In this document: in pieces, positions 50,454 to 59,508 of the stretch
Layout: every line of letters starts with the position of its first letter
How positions within the stretch are numbered: the stretch's first letter is position 1
DNA from: JABCPE02 sp963509715
GTDB lineage: Bacteria; Bacteroidota; Bacteroidia; Flavobacteriales; Weeksellaceae
Assembly (NCBI GenBank): GCA_963509715.1
Contig: CAUPCB010000004.1
Location: 1 to 64,000 of the forward strand
Length of the DNA: 64,000 nucleotides
Direction: 5' to 3'
Notes under the pieces: generated by a model
Told to the model about the DNA's origin: nothing
The model's database searches: none
The model's input: the letters and a program-made list of their open reading frames with translations, nothing else
Position numbers and translations under genes: made by a program

Positions 50454-51410
50454 TTGAACTCAATAGATTTAATCCAAATAGCAAAAAATACCATCTCTGC
50501 AGAAATAGAAGAGCTGGAAGCCTTGAAAAATCGTATCGATGAAAACTTTAATAAGGCCGTAAATACCATCCACAAAGCCAAAGGAAAGCTGATTGTAGTA
50601 GGCATCGGGAAGAGCGCCCACATTGGGAATAAGATAGTAGCAACGCTGAATTCCACAGGGACGCCGTCACAATTCCTGCACGCCGCCGAGGCTATTCATG
50701 GAGATTTAGGAGTTATTCAGAAAAATGATGTGGTGCTGTGCATCTCCAATTCAGGAAATTCACCCGAAATCGTAAATCTTCTGCCATTTTTAAAGAAATA
50801 TTCTTCGGCGCTCATTGGGATGACAGGAAGCATGAAAAGCAAACTCGCTGAGTTTTCGGAAATCACTTTAAACACGCATGTTTCCAAAGAAGCCTGTCCT
50901 AATCAGCTGGCTCCTACCACTTCCACTACGGTTCAGCTGGCTCTGGGCGATGCTTTGGCAGTGTGTCTGATGGAACTTAACCAATTCAAAAAAGAGGATT
51001 TTGCTAAATTCCACCCTGGGGGAGCTTTAGGCAAACAAACCGCGAAAGTAGAGCAGTTTCTCTCTCAAAACAAACCAAAAGTGGATATCAATGCCACTAT
51101 AAAAGAAGTCATTATCTCCATCAGCAGCTCTAAACACGGCATCACTGTAATCACCGAAAACGAAGAAATAAAAGGTGTAATTACCGATGGCGACCTGCGA
51201 AGAATGCTCTCCGAAAGAGACTCTATTTCAGGGATTTTCGCAAGAGACATCATGAGCAAAAACCCTAAAACCATAGAGAAAAGCGCCCTCGCAAAGGAAG
51301 CCATGCAGATACTGAAACAGAACAACATCGGACAGCTGGTTGTGACAGACCACGGAAAATACTTCGGAATTATAGACCTACACCGCCTTTTGGATGAGGG
51401 CATAAACTAA
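50454..51410 (+). CDS. kdsD: D-arabinose 5-phosphate isomerase (KpsF/GutQ family)
   Basis: A 318-residue enzyme that interconverts ribulose 5-phosphate and arabinose 5-phosphate, the first step to Kdo of lipopolysaccharide. The N-terminal SIS domain has VVGIGKSAHIGNKIVATLNSTGTPSQFLHAAEAIHGDLG and CISNSGNSPEIVNLLP. Two CBS domains follow from about 205 (INATIKEVIISISSSKHGITVITENEEIKGVITDGDLRRML, then DIMSKNPKTIEKSALAKEAMQIL). The start is TTG at 50454, because no ATG fits the family N-terminus. No other Kdo gene is near. tatC follows after 8 bases. Confidence 0.93.
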   Translation: MNSIDLIQIAKNTISAEIEELEALKNRIDENFNKAVNTIHKAKGKLIVVGIGKSAHIGNKIVATLNSTGTPSQFLHAAEAIHGDLGVIQKNDVVLCISNSGNSPEIVNLLPFLKKYSSALIGMTGSMKSKLAEFSEITLNTHVSKEACPNQLAPTTSTTVQLALGDALAVCLMELNQFKKEDFAKFHPGGALGKQTAKVEQFLSQNKPKVDINATIKEVIISISSSKHGITVITENEEIKGVITDGDLRRMLSERDSISGIFARDIMSKNPKTIEKSALAKEAMQILKQNNIGQLVVTDHGKYFGIIDLHRLLDEGIN

Positions 51411-51418
51411 AAAAAAGA

Positions 51419-52231
51419 ATGAGTGACCAAAAAGAAATGTCTTTTTTAGACCATTTGGGAGAACTGCGCGGACACCTTATAAGGTCTGTAATAGCCATAA
51501 TCATCGCTGCAGTTTTCATCGGAATCAATACCAATTGGGTAGTGGATAACATCCTCTTCTACCCTACCAAACCTGATTTTCCTACTTTTAGATACATCAA
51601 TTATTTTACCCAAGAATATTTGGGCGAAGAAAGCATTTCGCTTCCCGAGACATTTCCTATACAAGTACGAAAACTGTATGAGCAGTTTAATGTAATGATG
51701 TCTATTTCTATTTTTGGAGGAATTCTTTTGGCGTTTCCTTACATTATTTGGGAGCTGTGGAGATTCATCAGTCCTGCTCTGCTGCCGAACGAGAGAAAAT
51801 ATTCGCTTATCATTATCCATGGAACTTGGATTTTGTTTTTCTTTGGAGCGCTTTGCGGGTATTTCATCATTTTGCCATTCGCTATCAATTTTGGGTATTT
51901 CTTTAGAATTTCGGATGAAATCAGACTGAGTTATGACTTGTCTGACTATCTTTCCATATTCCTGCAAGTGGTTTTTGGAATGGCGATTATCTTCCTGTTT
52001 CCGATGATAGTCTATGTTTTGACTTCACTGGGAATTCTTACTCCTCAGCTGATGAAAACCTACCGAAGACACGCCATTGTCATCATTATGATTATCGCGG
52101 CTATCATTACGCCTGCCGATGTGGTAAGTATGTTTATCGCGGCTATTCCGCTATTATTACTCTATGAAATGAGCGTTGCAATGGCTCAAATCATCCACAA
52201 AAGACTACTAAAAGAACAGAATTTAGATTAA
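51419..52231 (+). CDS. tatC: Twin-arginine translocase subunit TatC
   Basis: A 270-residue inner-membrane protein that recognises the twin-arginine signal of folded exported proteins. It starts with the cytoplasmic SFLDHLGELRGHLIRSVIAI, containing the conserved Glu-Leu-Arg, and has six helices. The family signatures FGGILLAFPYIIWELWRFISPAL and FFGALCGYFIILPFAINF are clear. tatA or tatB is not adjacent; in Bacteroidota TatA is often elsewhere. It is probably co-transcribed with kdsD, 8 bases upstream. Confidence 0.95.
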   Translation: MSDQKEMSFLDHLGELRGHLIRSVIAIIIAAVFIGINTNWVVDNILFYPTKPDFPTFRYINYFTQEYLGEESISLPETFPIQVRKLYEQFNVMMSISIFGGILLAFPYIIWELWRFISPALLPNERKYSLIIIHGTWILFFFGALCGYFIILPFAINFGYFFRISDEIRLSYDLSDYLSIFLQVVFGMAIIFLFPMIVYVLTSLGILTPQLMKTYRRHAIVIIMIIAAIITPADVVSMFIAAIPLLLLYEMSVAMAQIIHKRLLKEQNLD

Positions 52232-52236
52232 ATCAA

Positions 52237-52266
52237 AAAAGGTCAGAACGAAAATTCTGACCTTTT
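52237..52266. terminator. Terminator between tatC and clpP
   Basis: A 12-bp stem AAAAGGTCAGAA/TTCTGACCTTTT with a 6-base loop, between convergent genes. Confidence 0.85.
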
Positions 52267-52283
52267 AATTTTATAATTTTTCT

Positions 52284-52961
52284 TTATTTCTTTTTCTCCA
52301 AAAATTCATCTACCATTCCCATTTCTTTTGCTTCAGTGGAAGTCATCCAGTAGTCTCTGTCTGATGCTTTTTCCACCCACTCGTAAGACTGTCCAGAATG
52401 CTCAGAAATAATGTCATAAAGTTCTTTTTTCAATTTCAGCATTTCTCTCAAATTGATTTCCATATCGCTCGCAACTCCCTGTGCGCCGCCACTCGGCTGG
52501 TGAATCATCACTCTGGAATGCTTCAATGCAGAACGCTTTCCTTTTTCACCCGCAACCAAAAGCACCGCTCCCATAGAAGCCGCCATACCTGTACAAATCG
52601 TAGCTACATCTGGTTTGATAATCTGCATCGTGTCATAAATTCCCAATCCTGCATAAACACTTCCACCAGGCGAATTGATATAAATCTGAATATCCTTGCT
52701 TGGGTCAGCACTTTCCAAAAATAGCAGCTGTGCCGTCACGATATTCGCCACTTGGTCATCAATTCCTGTTCCCAAAAAGATGATTCTATCCATCATCAGT
52801 CTTGAGAAAACATCCATCTGCGCTACATTCAGCCTTCTTTCTTCGGTGATGTATGGTGTAAGGTTGGTAGGATTGAACATTCCCATATATTGGTCAGTTA
52901 CCAGCCCATTATTTCCTAAATGTTTTACAGAATAATCTCTAAATTCTTTCTTTATGTCCAT
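52284..52961 (-). CDS. clpP: ATP-dependent Clp protease proteolytic subunit
   Basis: A 225-residue serine peptidase that forms the double-heptameric barrel degrading substrates fed by ClpX or ClpA/C. Catalytic Ser129 is in CTGMAASMGAVLL and His154 in IHQPSGGAQG. The catalytic Asp is expected in the ASDRDYWMTSTEAKEMG segment near 203-205. An N-terminal extension of about 25 residues precedes the usual family start. clpX is not adjacent. The YciI-like gene lies 18 bases upstream on the same strand. Confidence 0.96.
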   Translation of the reverse strand: MDIKKEFRDYSVKHLGNNGLVTDQYMGMFNPTNLTPYITEERRLNVAQMDVFSRLMMDRIIFLGTGIDDQVANIVTAQLLFLESADPSKDIQIYINSPGGSVYAGLGIYDTMQIIKPDVATICTGMAASMGAVLLVAGEKGKRSALKHSRVMIHQPSGGAQGVASDMEINLREMLKLKKELYDIISEHSGQSYEWVEKASDRDYWMTSTEAKEMGMVDEFLEKKK

Positions 52962-52979
52962 ATATAAATCTTTTTAAGG

Positions 52980-53270
52980 TTAATTATTTACAAAATAAGC
53001 AAATTTTTCATTAAATTTGGTTGGAATAAATTCTATAATTTCATATTCTGCAATTTCATTTTTATAAAATGGGTCTTCTTTCATTATATTGATTACCATT
53101 TCTTTATCTTTTTCATTTACAAGAATAATCCCTCCTGTTCTTGGATTTTTTCTTCCAGAACAGATGAATTTTCCGAGCAAATAGTATTTATCCAAAAAAT
53201 CCACATGTTCTTTTAAATATTTTTCTACTTCACTGATTTCCTTTTTGTAGTTTAATGATACTATAAACAT
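52980..53270 (-). CDS. YciI-like ferredoxin-fold protein
   Basis: A 96-residue protein with the YCII-domain pattern: MFIVSLNYKKEISEVEKYLKEHVDFLDKYYLLGKFICSGRKNPRTGGIILVN, then FYKNEIAEYEIIEFIPTKF. The His in EHVDFLD and the aromatic and Ser/Gly positions of the family's putative active site are present. Relatives have unknown or small-molecule-binding roles. The link to clpP downstream is positional only. Confidence 0.8.
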   Translation of the reverse strand: MFIVSLNYKKEISEVEKYLKEHVDFLDKYYLLGKFICSGRKNPRTGGIILVNEKDKEMVINIMKEDPFYKNEIAEYEIIEFIPTKFNEKFAYFVNN

Positions 53271-53308
53271 AGTTTTATCTCCTTTTTCTCAAAAATTATT
53301 CCAATTCC

Positions 53309-53316
53309 CAAAGGTA
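53309..53316 (-). promoter_or_regulatory. Candidate -7 box for the YciI-like gene and clpP
   Basis: The minus strand reads TACCTTTG, 39 bases upstream of the ATG at 53270. Confidence 0.4.
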
Positions 53317-53325
53317 ACCAATCTG

Positions 53326-55254
53326 TCACAAAATCCGAAAAAGTTTTTGGTCTATTTTACTTTTCAGCTGGTTTAGTCTGACGATTTGTTCATAAATTTC
53401 CGCTTTTTCCTCCGTTTCATCCAGATTTTTTTTCAAATCTTCTATCAGCTTCATCACATATTCTCTTTTGTGGCGAAGGATAACATCCCTCACGACTTTA
53501 CCCAAAACTTCTTCTTCAATTGGGAAATAAATATTAAACTTCTTCCAGTCACTGGTTTCGTAGTTTTCCACCAGAGCATCGGCTATTTTCCCTGAAATAT
53601 CCTCGTCCATCAGCCCAAAAAAGAAATTCCCTGAACGGATTTCGTTCAGCTCCAAGCCCTGCCGAACTTCATCTATGATTTTTCTATTGGTTTCCGTAAG
53701 GATTTCGCAGTCATCTTCCTGAAAATGATGGATAATTTCCTCTATCACAGTGGTTTGATAAGAATTATTTTCAGAGTCTCTTCGGGTCAAAATCCTGTCG
53801 CCATATTTCAACATCAGCTCCACCAATTTTTCTTCCAAAACCAATAATCCCGCCGTTTTATCAGAATCTGCAAAAGGCTTTTCCTCCGTTTTTGGAACGA
53901 TTTCCAGTTTTGGTTTTGGCTGCGATTGTGACTGTCCTTTCAAAATCTGTTTTTGAACCTGAAGTTCATCAAAAAGATTTCTTTCCGTGAGCCCAAACTG
54001 AGTCGCTATCTGTTTAAGGTAAATTTCCTGTTTCAGTCCATTATCCACATGCGCCACAGATTTCACAATATCTCTAATGGCTTCGGCCTTTTTTATCGGG
54101 TCGTTTTCAGCTTCTTTAAGGAGAATTTCAGCTTTAAAATCGATGAAATCTTTTGAATTTTCTTTAATGAAATTTTTGACAAACTCCATCGAATTTTCCC
54201 TCGCAAAGCTGTCTGGGTCGTGTCCCTCTGGAAACAGCAGAATACGGATATTCATACTTTCCGCAAGGAGCATGTCTATACTTCGGAAACTCGCCTTTAT
54301 TCCTGCTGCATCGCCATCGAAAAGAATGGTAACATTCTCAGTCAGCCTTTTTATCAGCTTTATCTGCTCCGTGGTCAGGGAAGTTCCAGAGCTCGCCACC
54401 ACATTTTCTATTCCAGACTGATGCAGGGCGACCACATCCATGTAGCCCTCCACCAAGAGACACATATTTTCGCGCGAAACGGCTTGTTTAGACTGGAACA
54501 AGCCATACAGCACATTGGATTTATGATAAATCTCCGTTTCAGGGGAGTTTAGGTATTTCGCGGTTTTTGTATTTGATTTTAAAATCCTGCCGCCAAATCC
54601 CAGCACACGCCCTGAAAACCCATGGATAGGGAAAATCACCCTTTCACGGAAACGGTCTATTCCCTCCGTAGATTTTTCCGAAAAGATGGAAAGTCCAGAT
54701 TTTTCTAAAATTTCTTTGGAATAGCCCTTTTCTATGGCATGTTGCGTAAAGGCATTTTTAAGCTCTGGAGAATATCCGAGCTGAAATTTCTTGATGGTTT
54801 CTGGCTTCAGCTCGCGTTCTTTGAAATAAGAAAGCCCTATATTCTGCCCTTCTTCGGTTTCATAAAGTTGGTTCTGAAAAAAATCATTCGCTACTTCGTG
54901 GATTTTGTATAACAAATCCTTGTCGGTCTGCGCTTTTTTTTCTTCTTCGGTGAGGTCTTTTTTCAGCTCCTCTATTTCTATTCCGTACTTTTTAGCAGCG
55001 TATCGGAGGGCTTCTGGATAGGAAAACCCTTCGATTTCCATCAAAAAAGAAATCGCTGTTCCGCCTTTTCCAGAAGAGAAATCTTTCCAAATCTGTTTAC
55101 TTGGAGAAACTATAAAACTCGGCGTTTTCTCATCTACAAAAGGGCTGAGACCTTTATAGTTAGAGCCTGCTCTTTTCAGCTGGACATATTCGCCGACGAT
55201 TTCCTCCACACGAATGGCAGAAAAAATCTTGTCTATGGTTTCTTTTGTAATCAT
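53326..55254 (-). CDS. dnaG: DNA primase with degenerate zinc-binding domain
   Basis: A 642-residue primase that makes RNA primers for the replication fork. The N-terminal domain aligns with the CHC2 zinc ribbon but reads NYKGLSPFVDEKTPSF and QIWKDFSSGKGG, so all four expected ligands (C, H, C, C) are replaced by Ser37, Val40, Asp58 and Ser61. The TOPRIM catalytic part is intact: LLVEGYMDVVALHQSG, VASSGTSLTTEQI, ILFDGDAAGIKAS. ERVIFPIHGFSGRVLGFGGRIL precedes it. The C-terminal DnaB-binding region is long and helical. Loss of zinc ligands is, as I recall, common in this lineage, so the gene is presumed functional. Confidence 0.95.
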   Translation of the reverse strand: MITKETIDKIFSAIRVEEIVGEYVQLKRAGSNYKGLSPFVDEKTPSFIVSPSKQIWKDFSSGKGGTAISFLMEIEGFSYPEALRYAAKKYGIEIEELKKDLTEEEKKAQTDKDLLYKIHEVANDFFQNQLYETEEGQNIGLSYFKERELKPETIKKFQLGYSPELKNAFTQHAIEKGYSKEILEKSGLSIFSEKSTEGIDRFRERVIFPIHGFSGRVLGFGGRILKSNTKTAKYLNSPETEIYHKSNVLYGLFQSKQAVSRENMCLLVEGYMDVVALHQSGIENVVASSGTSLTTEQIKLIKRLTENVTILFDGDAAGIKASFRSIDMLLAESMNIRILLFPEGHDPDSFARENSMEFVKNFIKENSKDFIDFKAEILLKEAENDPIKKAEAIRDIVKSVAHVDNGLKQEIYLKQIATQFGLTERNLFDELQVQKQILKGQSQSQPKPKLEIVPKTEEKPFADSDKTAGLLVLEEKLVELMLKYGDRILTRRDSENNSYQTTVIEEIIHHFQEDDCEILTETNRKIIDEVRQGLELNEIRSGNFFFGLMDEDISGKIADALVENYETSDWKKFNIYFPIEEEVLGKVVRDVILRHKREYVMKLIEDLKKNLDETEEKAEIYEQIVRLNQLKSKIDQKLFRIL

Positions 55255-55394
55255 GGGCGTAAAATTATGAATTTTATTTAAAACCTAAATCTTTTATAAT
55301 TGTGTATAAGTGTTTATAAAATAAAATTTTATTGTTCGTATTTTTTTTGCATTTTTGCATATCATTTTTAACTCAAAATTTATACCTGCAAAAA

Positions 55395-56786
55395 ATGAAA
55401 ATAAAATATTCTGAGCTAATAGACCAGACCTTATATTTCCCACAGGAAGAGTTCAACTACGACAGCGAAAGCCTGCACTTTCACGGAATCAATCTGATGA
55501 ATGTGGTGGAGCAGTTCGGGACGCCGCTGAAAGTAAGTTACCTTCCAAAAATTTCACAAAACATACAAAGAGCCAAAAAATGGTTCGCAGAAGCCATCGA
55601 TAAAAACGACTACAAAAACGGCTACAGATACTGCTACTGCACGAAATCCAGCCATTTTTCTTTCGTTTTAGAAGAAGCTCTGAAAAATGATATCAGCGTG
55701 GAGACTTCCTCTGCATTTGACATCGATATCGTGAAAAAACTCTTTGAAAAAGGGAAAGTAAGCCGAGATATAGAGGTTATCTGTAACGGTTTTAAAACAG
55801 ATGATTATCTTGAAAAAATTTCAAATCTAATCAATGATGGTTTTGAAAATGTAATGCCGATAATTGACAATTATCGTGAGCTGGACAAACTAACCGAAAG
55901 CATCGACAGAACCTTTGATATCGGTATTCGTATCGCATCAGAGGAAGAACCAAAATTTGAATTTTATACATCAAGACTGGGAATTGGATACAAGGATATT
56001 ATCCCTTATTACAGCCAAAAAATCGCAGAACACCCAAATGCAAGGCTGAAAATGCTCCATTTCTTCATCAATACAGGAATAAAAGACACCGCATATTACT
56101 GGAACGAATTGTTCAAATGTCTGCGTGTTTATGCTCGTTTGAAGAAAATCGCACCAGAGGTAGATTCCCTAAACATAGGTGGAGGACTGCCTATAAAAAC
56201 TTCTCTTAATTTTGATTATGATTATGAGTATATGATTAACGAAATTGTATCTCAAATCAAGAAGTTCTGCGAAGAAGAAGGCGTGGAAGAACCTAATATT
56301 TATACTGAGTTTGGGTCTTTCACAGTTGGAGAAAGCGGTGCCAATCTTTACAAAATCATCAGCCAAAAACGCCAAAACGATAGAGAAAAATGGGATATGA
56401 TAGACAGTAGTTTCATGACTACACTGCCTGACACTTGGGCTATTTCCCGCCATTTCATCATGCTTCCACTAAACCGGTGGGAAGATTCATATGAAAGGGT
56501 TTTCTTGGGTGGACTAACCTGTGACTCAGATGATTACTACAATTCTGAACAGCACACCAATGCCATCTACCTTCCCGTGTTTAGCGATACTAAACCTCTT
56601 TATATCGGATTCTTCAATACAGGAGCTTACCAAGAAACCATCAGTGGTTTCGGAGGAGTCCACCATTGTTTGATTCCACAGCCGAAACATATTCTCATCA
56701 ACAGAAATGATGATGGAGAACTTGAATACGAGGTATTTAGCGAAGAGCAAAGACCTGAAGATGTCCTAAAATTATTAGGCTACTAA
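55395..56786 (+). CDS. speA: Arginine decarboxylase (PLP, fold III)
   Basis: A 463-residue enzyme that removes CO2 from arginine to give agmatine, which agmatinase (17604-18458) turns into putrescine. I chose ATG 55395 (MKIKYSELIDQTLYFP), since an upstream ATG at 55332 would add a hydrophobic, poorly conserved stretch overlapping the promoter region. The PLP lysine is Lys84 in YCYCTKSSHFSF, and later motifs are VDSLNIGGGLPIKTSL and the C-terminal CDSDDYYN, with Cys and Asp at the substrate site. It is shorter than E. coli SpeA (about 660), as usual in Bacteroidota. The substrate is inferred from resemblance and from the agmatinase; ornithine or diaminopimelate would be alternatives. Confidence 0.85.
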   Translation: MKIKYSELIDQTLYFPQEEFNYDSESLHFHGINLMNVVEQFGTPLKVSYLPKISQNIQRAKKWFAEAIDKNDYKNGYRYCYCTKSSHFSFVLEEALKNDISVETSSAFDIDIVKKLFEKGKVSRDIEVICNGFKTDDYLEKISNLINDGFENVMPIIDNYRELDKLTESIDRTFDIGIRIASEEEPKFEFYTSRLGIGYKDIIPYYSQKIAEHPNARLKMLHFFINTGIKDTAYYWNELFKCLRVYARLKKIAPEVDSLNIGGGLPIKTSLNFDYDYEYMINEIVSQIKKFCEEEGVEEPNIYTEFGSFTVGESGANLYKIISQKRQNDREKWDMIDSSFMTTLPDTWAISRHFIMLPLNRWEDSYERVFLGGLTCDSDDYYNSEQHTNAIYLPVFSDTKPLYIGFFNTGAYQETISGFGGVHHCLIPQPKHILINRNDDGELEYEVFSEEQRPEDVLKLLGY

Positions 56787-56794
56787 AAAACATT

Positions 56795-56822
56795 AAAAAA
56801 CCTCCAAAATTTGGAGGTTTTT
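56795..56822. terminator. Terminator between speA and the metallophosphoesterase gene
   Basis: A 13-bp stem AAAAACCTCCAAA/TTTGGAGGTTTTT with a very small A-rich loop, between convergent genes. Confidence 0.85.
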
Positions 56823-56841
56823 CTTTTTATATTTAAAAGAT

Positions 56842-58065
56842 TTAATCTAATTCTATCAAAGTAATTTCTGGATAAATCCCAACTCTTCCATGAAAACCAA
56901 TAACCCCAAAACCTCTGTTTACATAGAGATATTTTCCCATGCTTTCGTATAAATCTATCCATTTTTTATAGCGATACTGCACTGGCGACCATTTCACATT
57001 TTTCAAATCAAGACCAAACTGCATTCCATGCGTATGCCCAGACAGAGTCAGCTGAATATCAGAGGGATGAGTCTTTACCACTGCATCAAAATGCGTAGGG
57101 TCATGCGACATCAGTACTTTCACTGCATCCGTGGGAACGCCTTTTATAGCTTTATCCAAGTCACCGAACTGAGGAAAAGGCGGCTCTCCCCAGTTTTCCA
57201 CCCCTAAAAGATAGATTTTTTCGCCATTTCTTTCAAAAACTCTATGCTCATTTCGGAGCATTTCAAAACCCGCTTGTTTTTGATAATCAATTAGTTTTGG
57301 AACATTTTGTTTTTGTTCCTCGCTCGTATTCCATTGTCCATAAAATCCATAGTCATGATTTCCCAAAACGGAAAACTTCCCATCTTTAGCCTTAATTTGA
57401 GAAAATAAAGTGATAAAAGGCTTAAACTCATCAGCATAACTATTCACCATATCTCCTGTAAATAATACTAAATCAGGTTTTTGCTCATTGATTAAATCTA
57501 TAGCGTGCTGCAGCTTGGAAGGGTCAGAGAAACTCCCACTGTGAACATCAGAAATTTGGACAATTTTATAGCCTTTGAAACTTTTAGGTAGGTTTTTAAA
57601 TTTTAATTTTACTTTTCTTAAAATATGGCGATATTTCCCAAAAATAATGCCATCCACCACAGCAAGAGAAAGCAGAACAAAACCACCCAAAGCCATCAAA
57701 CTAAGGAACTTTCTCCTCTCTGGATAGTGGTTTCCCTTGGCAGAAAAAGTCTGAACCAAATACTTCCCAAACCGAAAAATATCGTCCACCAAAAGAAAAA
57801 GAACCATAACCAGTTTTGGAACGATAAATATCATCACAATATTCATCATAAAAGGAACTTTGGAAGAATCTGGTCTGATAACAGCCAAATAGAAAATAGT
57901 TGCATAAATCAAGGCATTAACCGCTACATATCCTCCTCTGATAAAAGAATTTTGATTCAAATTCTTAACTCCCTGATAAACATATATTTCTAAGACTACA
58001 AAAATCCCGAAGAGAAATAAAAATTGTTTTCGCATAAGTTGAAAAAAATTATAAATATTATTCAA
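56842..58065 (-). CDS. Membrane-anchored metallophosphoesterase
   Basis: A 407-residue protein with four N-terminal membrane helices (about 13-31, 42-62, 73-93 and 128-146) and a calcineurin-like phosphoesterase domain from about 165. The metal-binding motifs occur in order: QISDVHSGSF, FTGDMVNS, LGNHDYG, MSHDPTHFD and LSGHTHGMQFG. The topology puts the catalytic domain outside or inside depending on the helix count. The substrate is unknown; lipid X (UDP-2,3-diacylglucosamine) hydrolysis or nucleotide cleavage are possible. Confidence 0.88.
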   Translation of the reverse strand: MNNIYNFFQLMRKQFLFLFGIFVVLEIYVYQGVKNLNQNSFIRGGYVAVNALIYATIFYLAVIRPDSSKVPFMMNIVMIFIVPKLVMVLFLLVDDIFRFGKYLVQTFSAKGNHYPERRKFLSLMALGGFVLLSLAVVDGIIFGKYRHILRKVKLKFKNLPKSFKGYKIVQISDVHSGSFSDPSKLQHAIDLINEQKPDLVLFTGDMVNSYADEFKPFITLFSQIKAKDGKFSVLGNHDYGFYGQWNTSEEQKQNVPKLIDYQKQAGFEMLRNEHRVFERNGEKIYLLGVENWGEPPFPQFGDLDKAIKGVPTDAVKVLMSHDPTHFDAVVKTHPSDIQLTLSGHTHGMQFGLDLKNVKWSPVQYRYKKWIDLYESMGKYLYVNRGFGVIGFHGRVGIYPEITLIELD

Positions 58066-58068
58066 AAG

Positions 58069-58104
58069 AACACACCAGCATAGATTTATGCTGATGTGGT
58101 TTTT
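58069..58104 (-). terminator. Terminator after the FabH-like gene
   Basis: An 11-bp stem centred on CAGCATA/TATGCTG with one T-G pair, between the FabH-like stop (58135) and the next gene start (58065). Confidence 0.65.
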
Positions 58105-58134
58105 ATAGTTTTTGTATGAAAAAAGTATTATTTG

Positions 58135-59202
58135 TTAAGGCATTTTATAAACGAATGCATTGATATTCATCCCTGCACCCACAGAACACATCACTATATA
58201 ATCTCCTTTTTTCATGCTGTGTCCCTCCATTTTACCTTTTGTAATGAGGTCATACATCGTAGGAACACTCGCCACAGAAGTATTTCCCATTTCTTGGATA
58301 ATCATAGGAGTGATGTTATGGTCATATTCAGTCTTGCCATAGAGCTTGTAGAGTCTTGGGATGATTGCATAGTCCATCTTAGCATTAGCTTGGTGGATTA
58401 GAATTTTTTCTACATCATCTATGCCTATTCCCGCTGCATCGATAGTTTCTTTAATCGCAGGAGGAACATTGGTCAAAACATATTCATAAATTTTTCTTCC
58501 TGCCATTCTGATGTATTTCTTCTTAGGGTCATGGTCTTTGTTCAGAGAACAATCCATATCCAGATAAGTAATTTCTTCCTGATTATCACAAATAGTCGCT
58601 GAAGAAATCATTCCCACCGTTTCATCATCTGTTGCTTTTACAACCACAGCACCTGCGCCATCCGCAAAAATCATTCTATTTCTGTCATATGGGTCTAACG
58701 CTCGGCTCGGTGTTTCAGAACCTACCACTAGAATAGTTTTGGCTTTTCCTGCCTTTATAAGAGAATCCGCCAAAATCATAGATTCTACCCAGCCAGGACA
58801 GCCAAAAATCATATCATAATTTACACATTTTCTGCTCTTTATGCCAAGTTTATGCTTTATTCTTGCAGACATAGAAGGCATAAAACTACTTATTCCATCT
58901 ACATTGATTTCTCCAAAATTACTCGCACAGATAATATAATCTAGGGTTTCGCGGTCTATTCCAGCATCTTGGATAGCTATTTCAGAGGCTTTTGTCGCAA
59001 TATCAGAATTGTTTTCATCATCATTCACATACCTACGGCGTTCAATTTCAGTGATTTCCACAAATTTTTTGACAATTTCCTCATTAGGTTTGTCTATAAT
59101 TTTTCCATTTTCATCATAGAAAACAGCATCTAAAAAATAATTTCCATCAATAACTCTTTCTGGAATATAAGACCCTGAACCTATGATTATAGTATTTGGC
59201 AT
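58135..59202 (-). CDS. 3-oxoacyl-ACP synthase III-like (FabH-family) thiolase-fold enzyme
   Basis: A 355-residue condensing enzyme. The Cys-His-Asn triad is recognisable: Cys135 in MIFGCPGW, His in ILIHQANAKMDY and Asn in QEMGNTSVASVP, and the protein ends CSVGAGMNINAFVYKM. An insertion near the N-terminus (AVFYDENGKIIDKPNEEIVKKF) distinguishes it from the short FabH that starts type II fatty-acid synthesis, so it is a KAS III relative, possibly making branched or aryl-polyene or specialised lipids. No acyl carrier protein or ketosynthase partner is adjacent. Promoter candidate at 59335-59342. Confidence 0.88.
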   Translation of the reverse strand: MPNTIIIGSGSYIPERVIDGNYFLDAVFYDENGKIIDKPNEEIVKKFVEITEIERRRYVNDDENNSDIATKASEIAIQDAGIDRETLDYIICASNFGEINVDGISSFMPSMSARIKHKLGIKSRKCVNYDMIFGCPGWVESMILADSLIKAGKAKTILVVGSETPSRALDPYDRNRMIFADGAGAVVVKATDDETVGMISSATICDNQEEITYLDMDCSLNKDHDPKKKYIRMAGRKIYEYVLTNVPPAIKETIDAAGIGIDDVEKILIHQANAKMDYAIIPRLYKLYGKTEYDHNITPMIIQEMGNTSVASVPTMYDLITKGKMEGHSMKKGDYIVMCSVGAGMNINAFVYKMP

Positions 59203-59334
59203 AATTGTGATTTTTTTAGTTTATTGTAAAATTCCTAAAGGATAGAACTACTACCCTACTCATATAAATAAGGATTTATAAATTTTATAGCACAAAAATT
59301 ACAAAAAATAAATAGCCTTACTCAAAATTGTTAG

Positions 59335-59342
59335 CAAATATA
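59335..59342 (-). promoter_or_regulatory. Candidate -7 box for the FabH-like gene
   Basis: The minus strand reads TATATTTG, 132 bases upstream of the ATG at 59202, implying an unusually long 5' leader. Confidence 0.4.
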
Positions 59343-59475
59343 CAATAATAAATTAAATAATTATTGATTTGTCAGAGGGAAAAAATATATTTGGTATAAT
59401 ATATTATTTATTAGAGAGTTAATTTCATTTATAAACTTTATTTCTCATCAAAAAATTTATCCCTTACAAAGTTAC

Positions 59476-59503
59476 AAAAAAGCCTCCCAAAAAGGAAGGC
59501 TTT
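59476..59503 (-). terminator. Terminator after rny
   Basis: A stem AAAGCCTCCC/GGAAGGCTTT with one mismatch, six bases past the rny stop. The minus strand then runs into TTTTT. Confidence 0.75.
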
Positions 59504-59508
59504 AAAAA

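Larger units (their letters stand above)
59203..59508. other. 306-base non-coding gap
   Basis: No gene of convincing length is seen. The gap holds the FabH-like leader (about 125 bases from the box at 59335-59342) and the RNase Y terminator. It is AT-rich. I see no conserved RNA fold in the leader, but a structured leader cannot be ruled out by eye. Confidence 0.6.

Noticed and set aside
54077..54552. Plus-strand ORFs of 110-114 residues opposite dnaG
   Set aside because: Antisense shadows of dnaG. The codon pattern follows the real gene.
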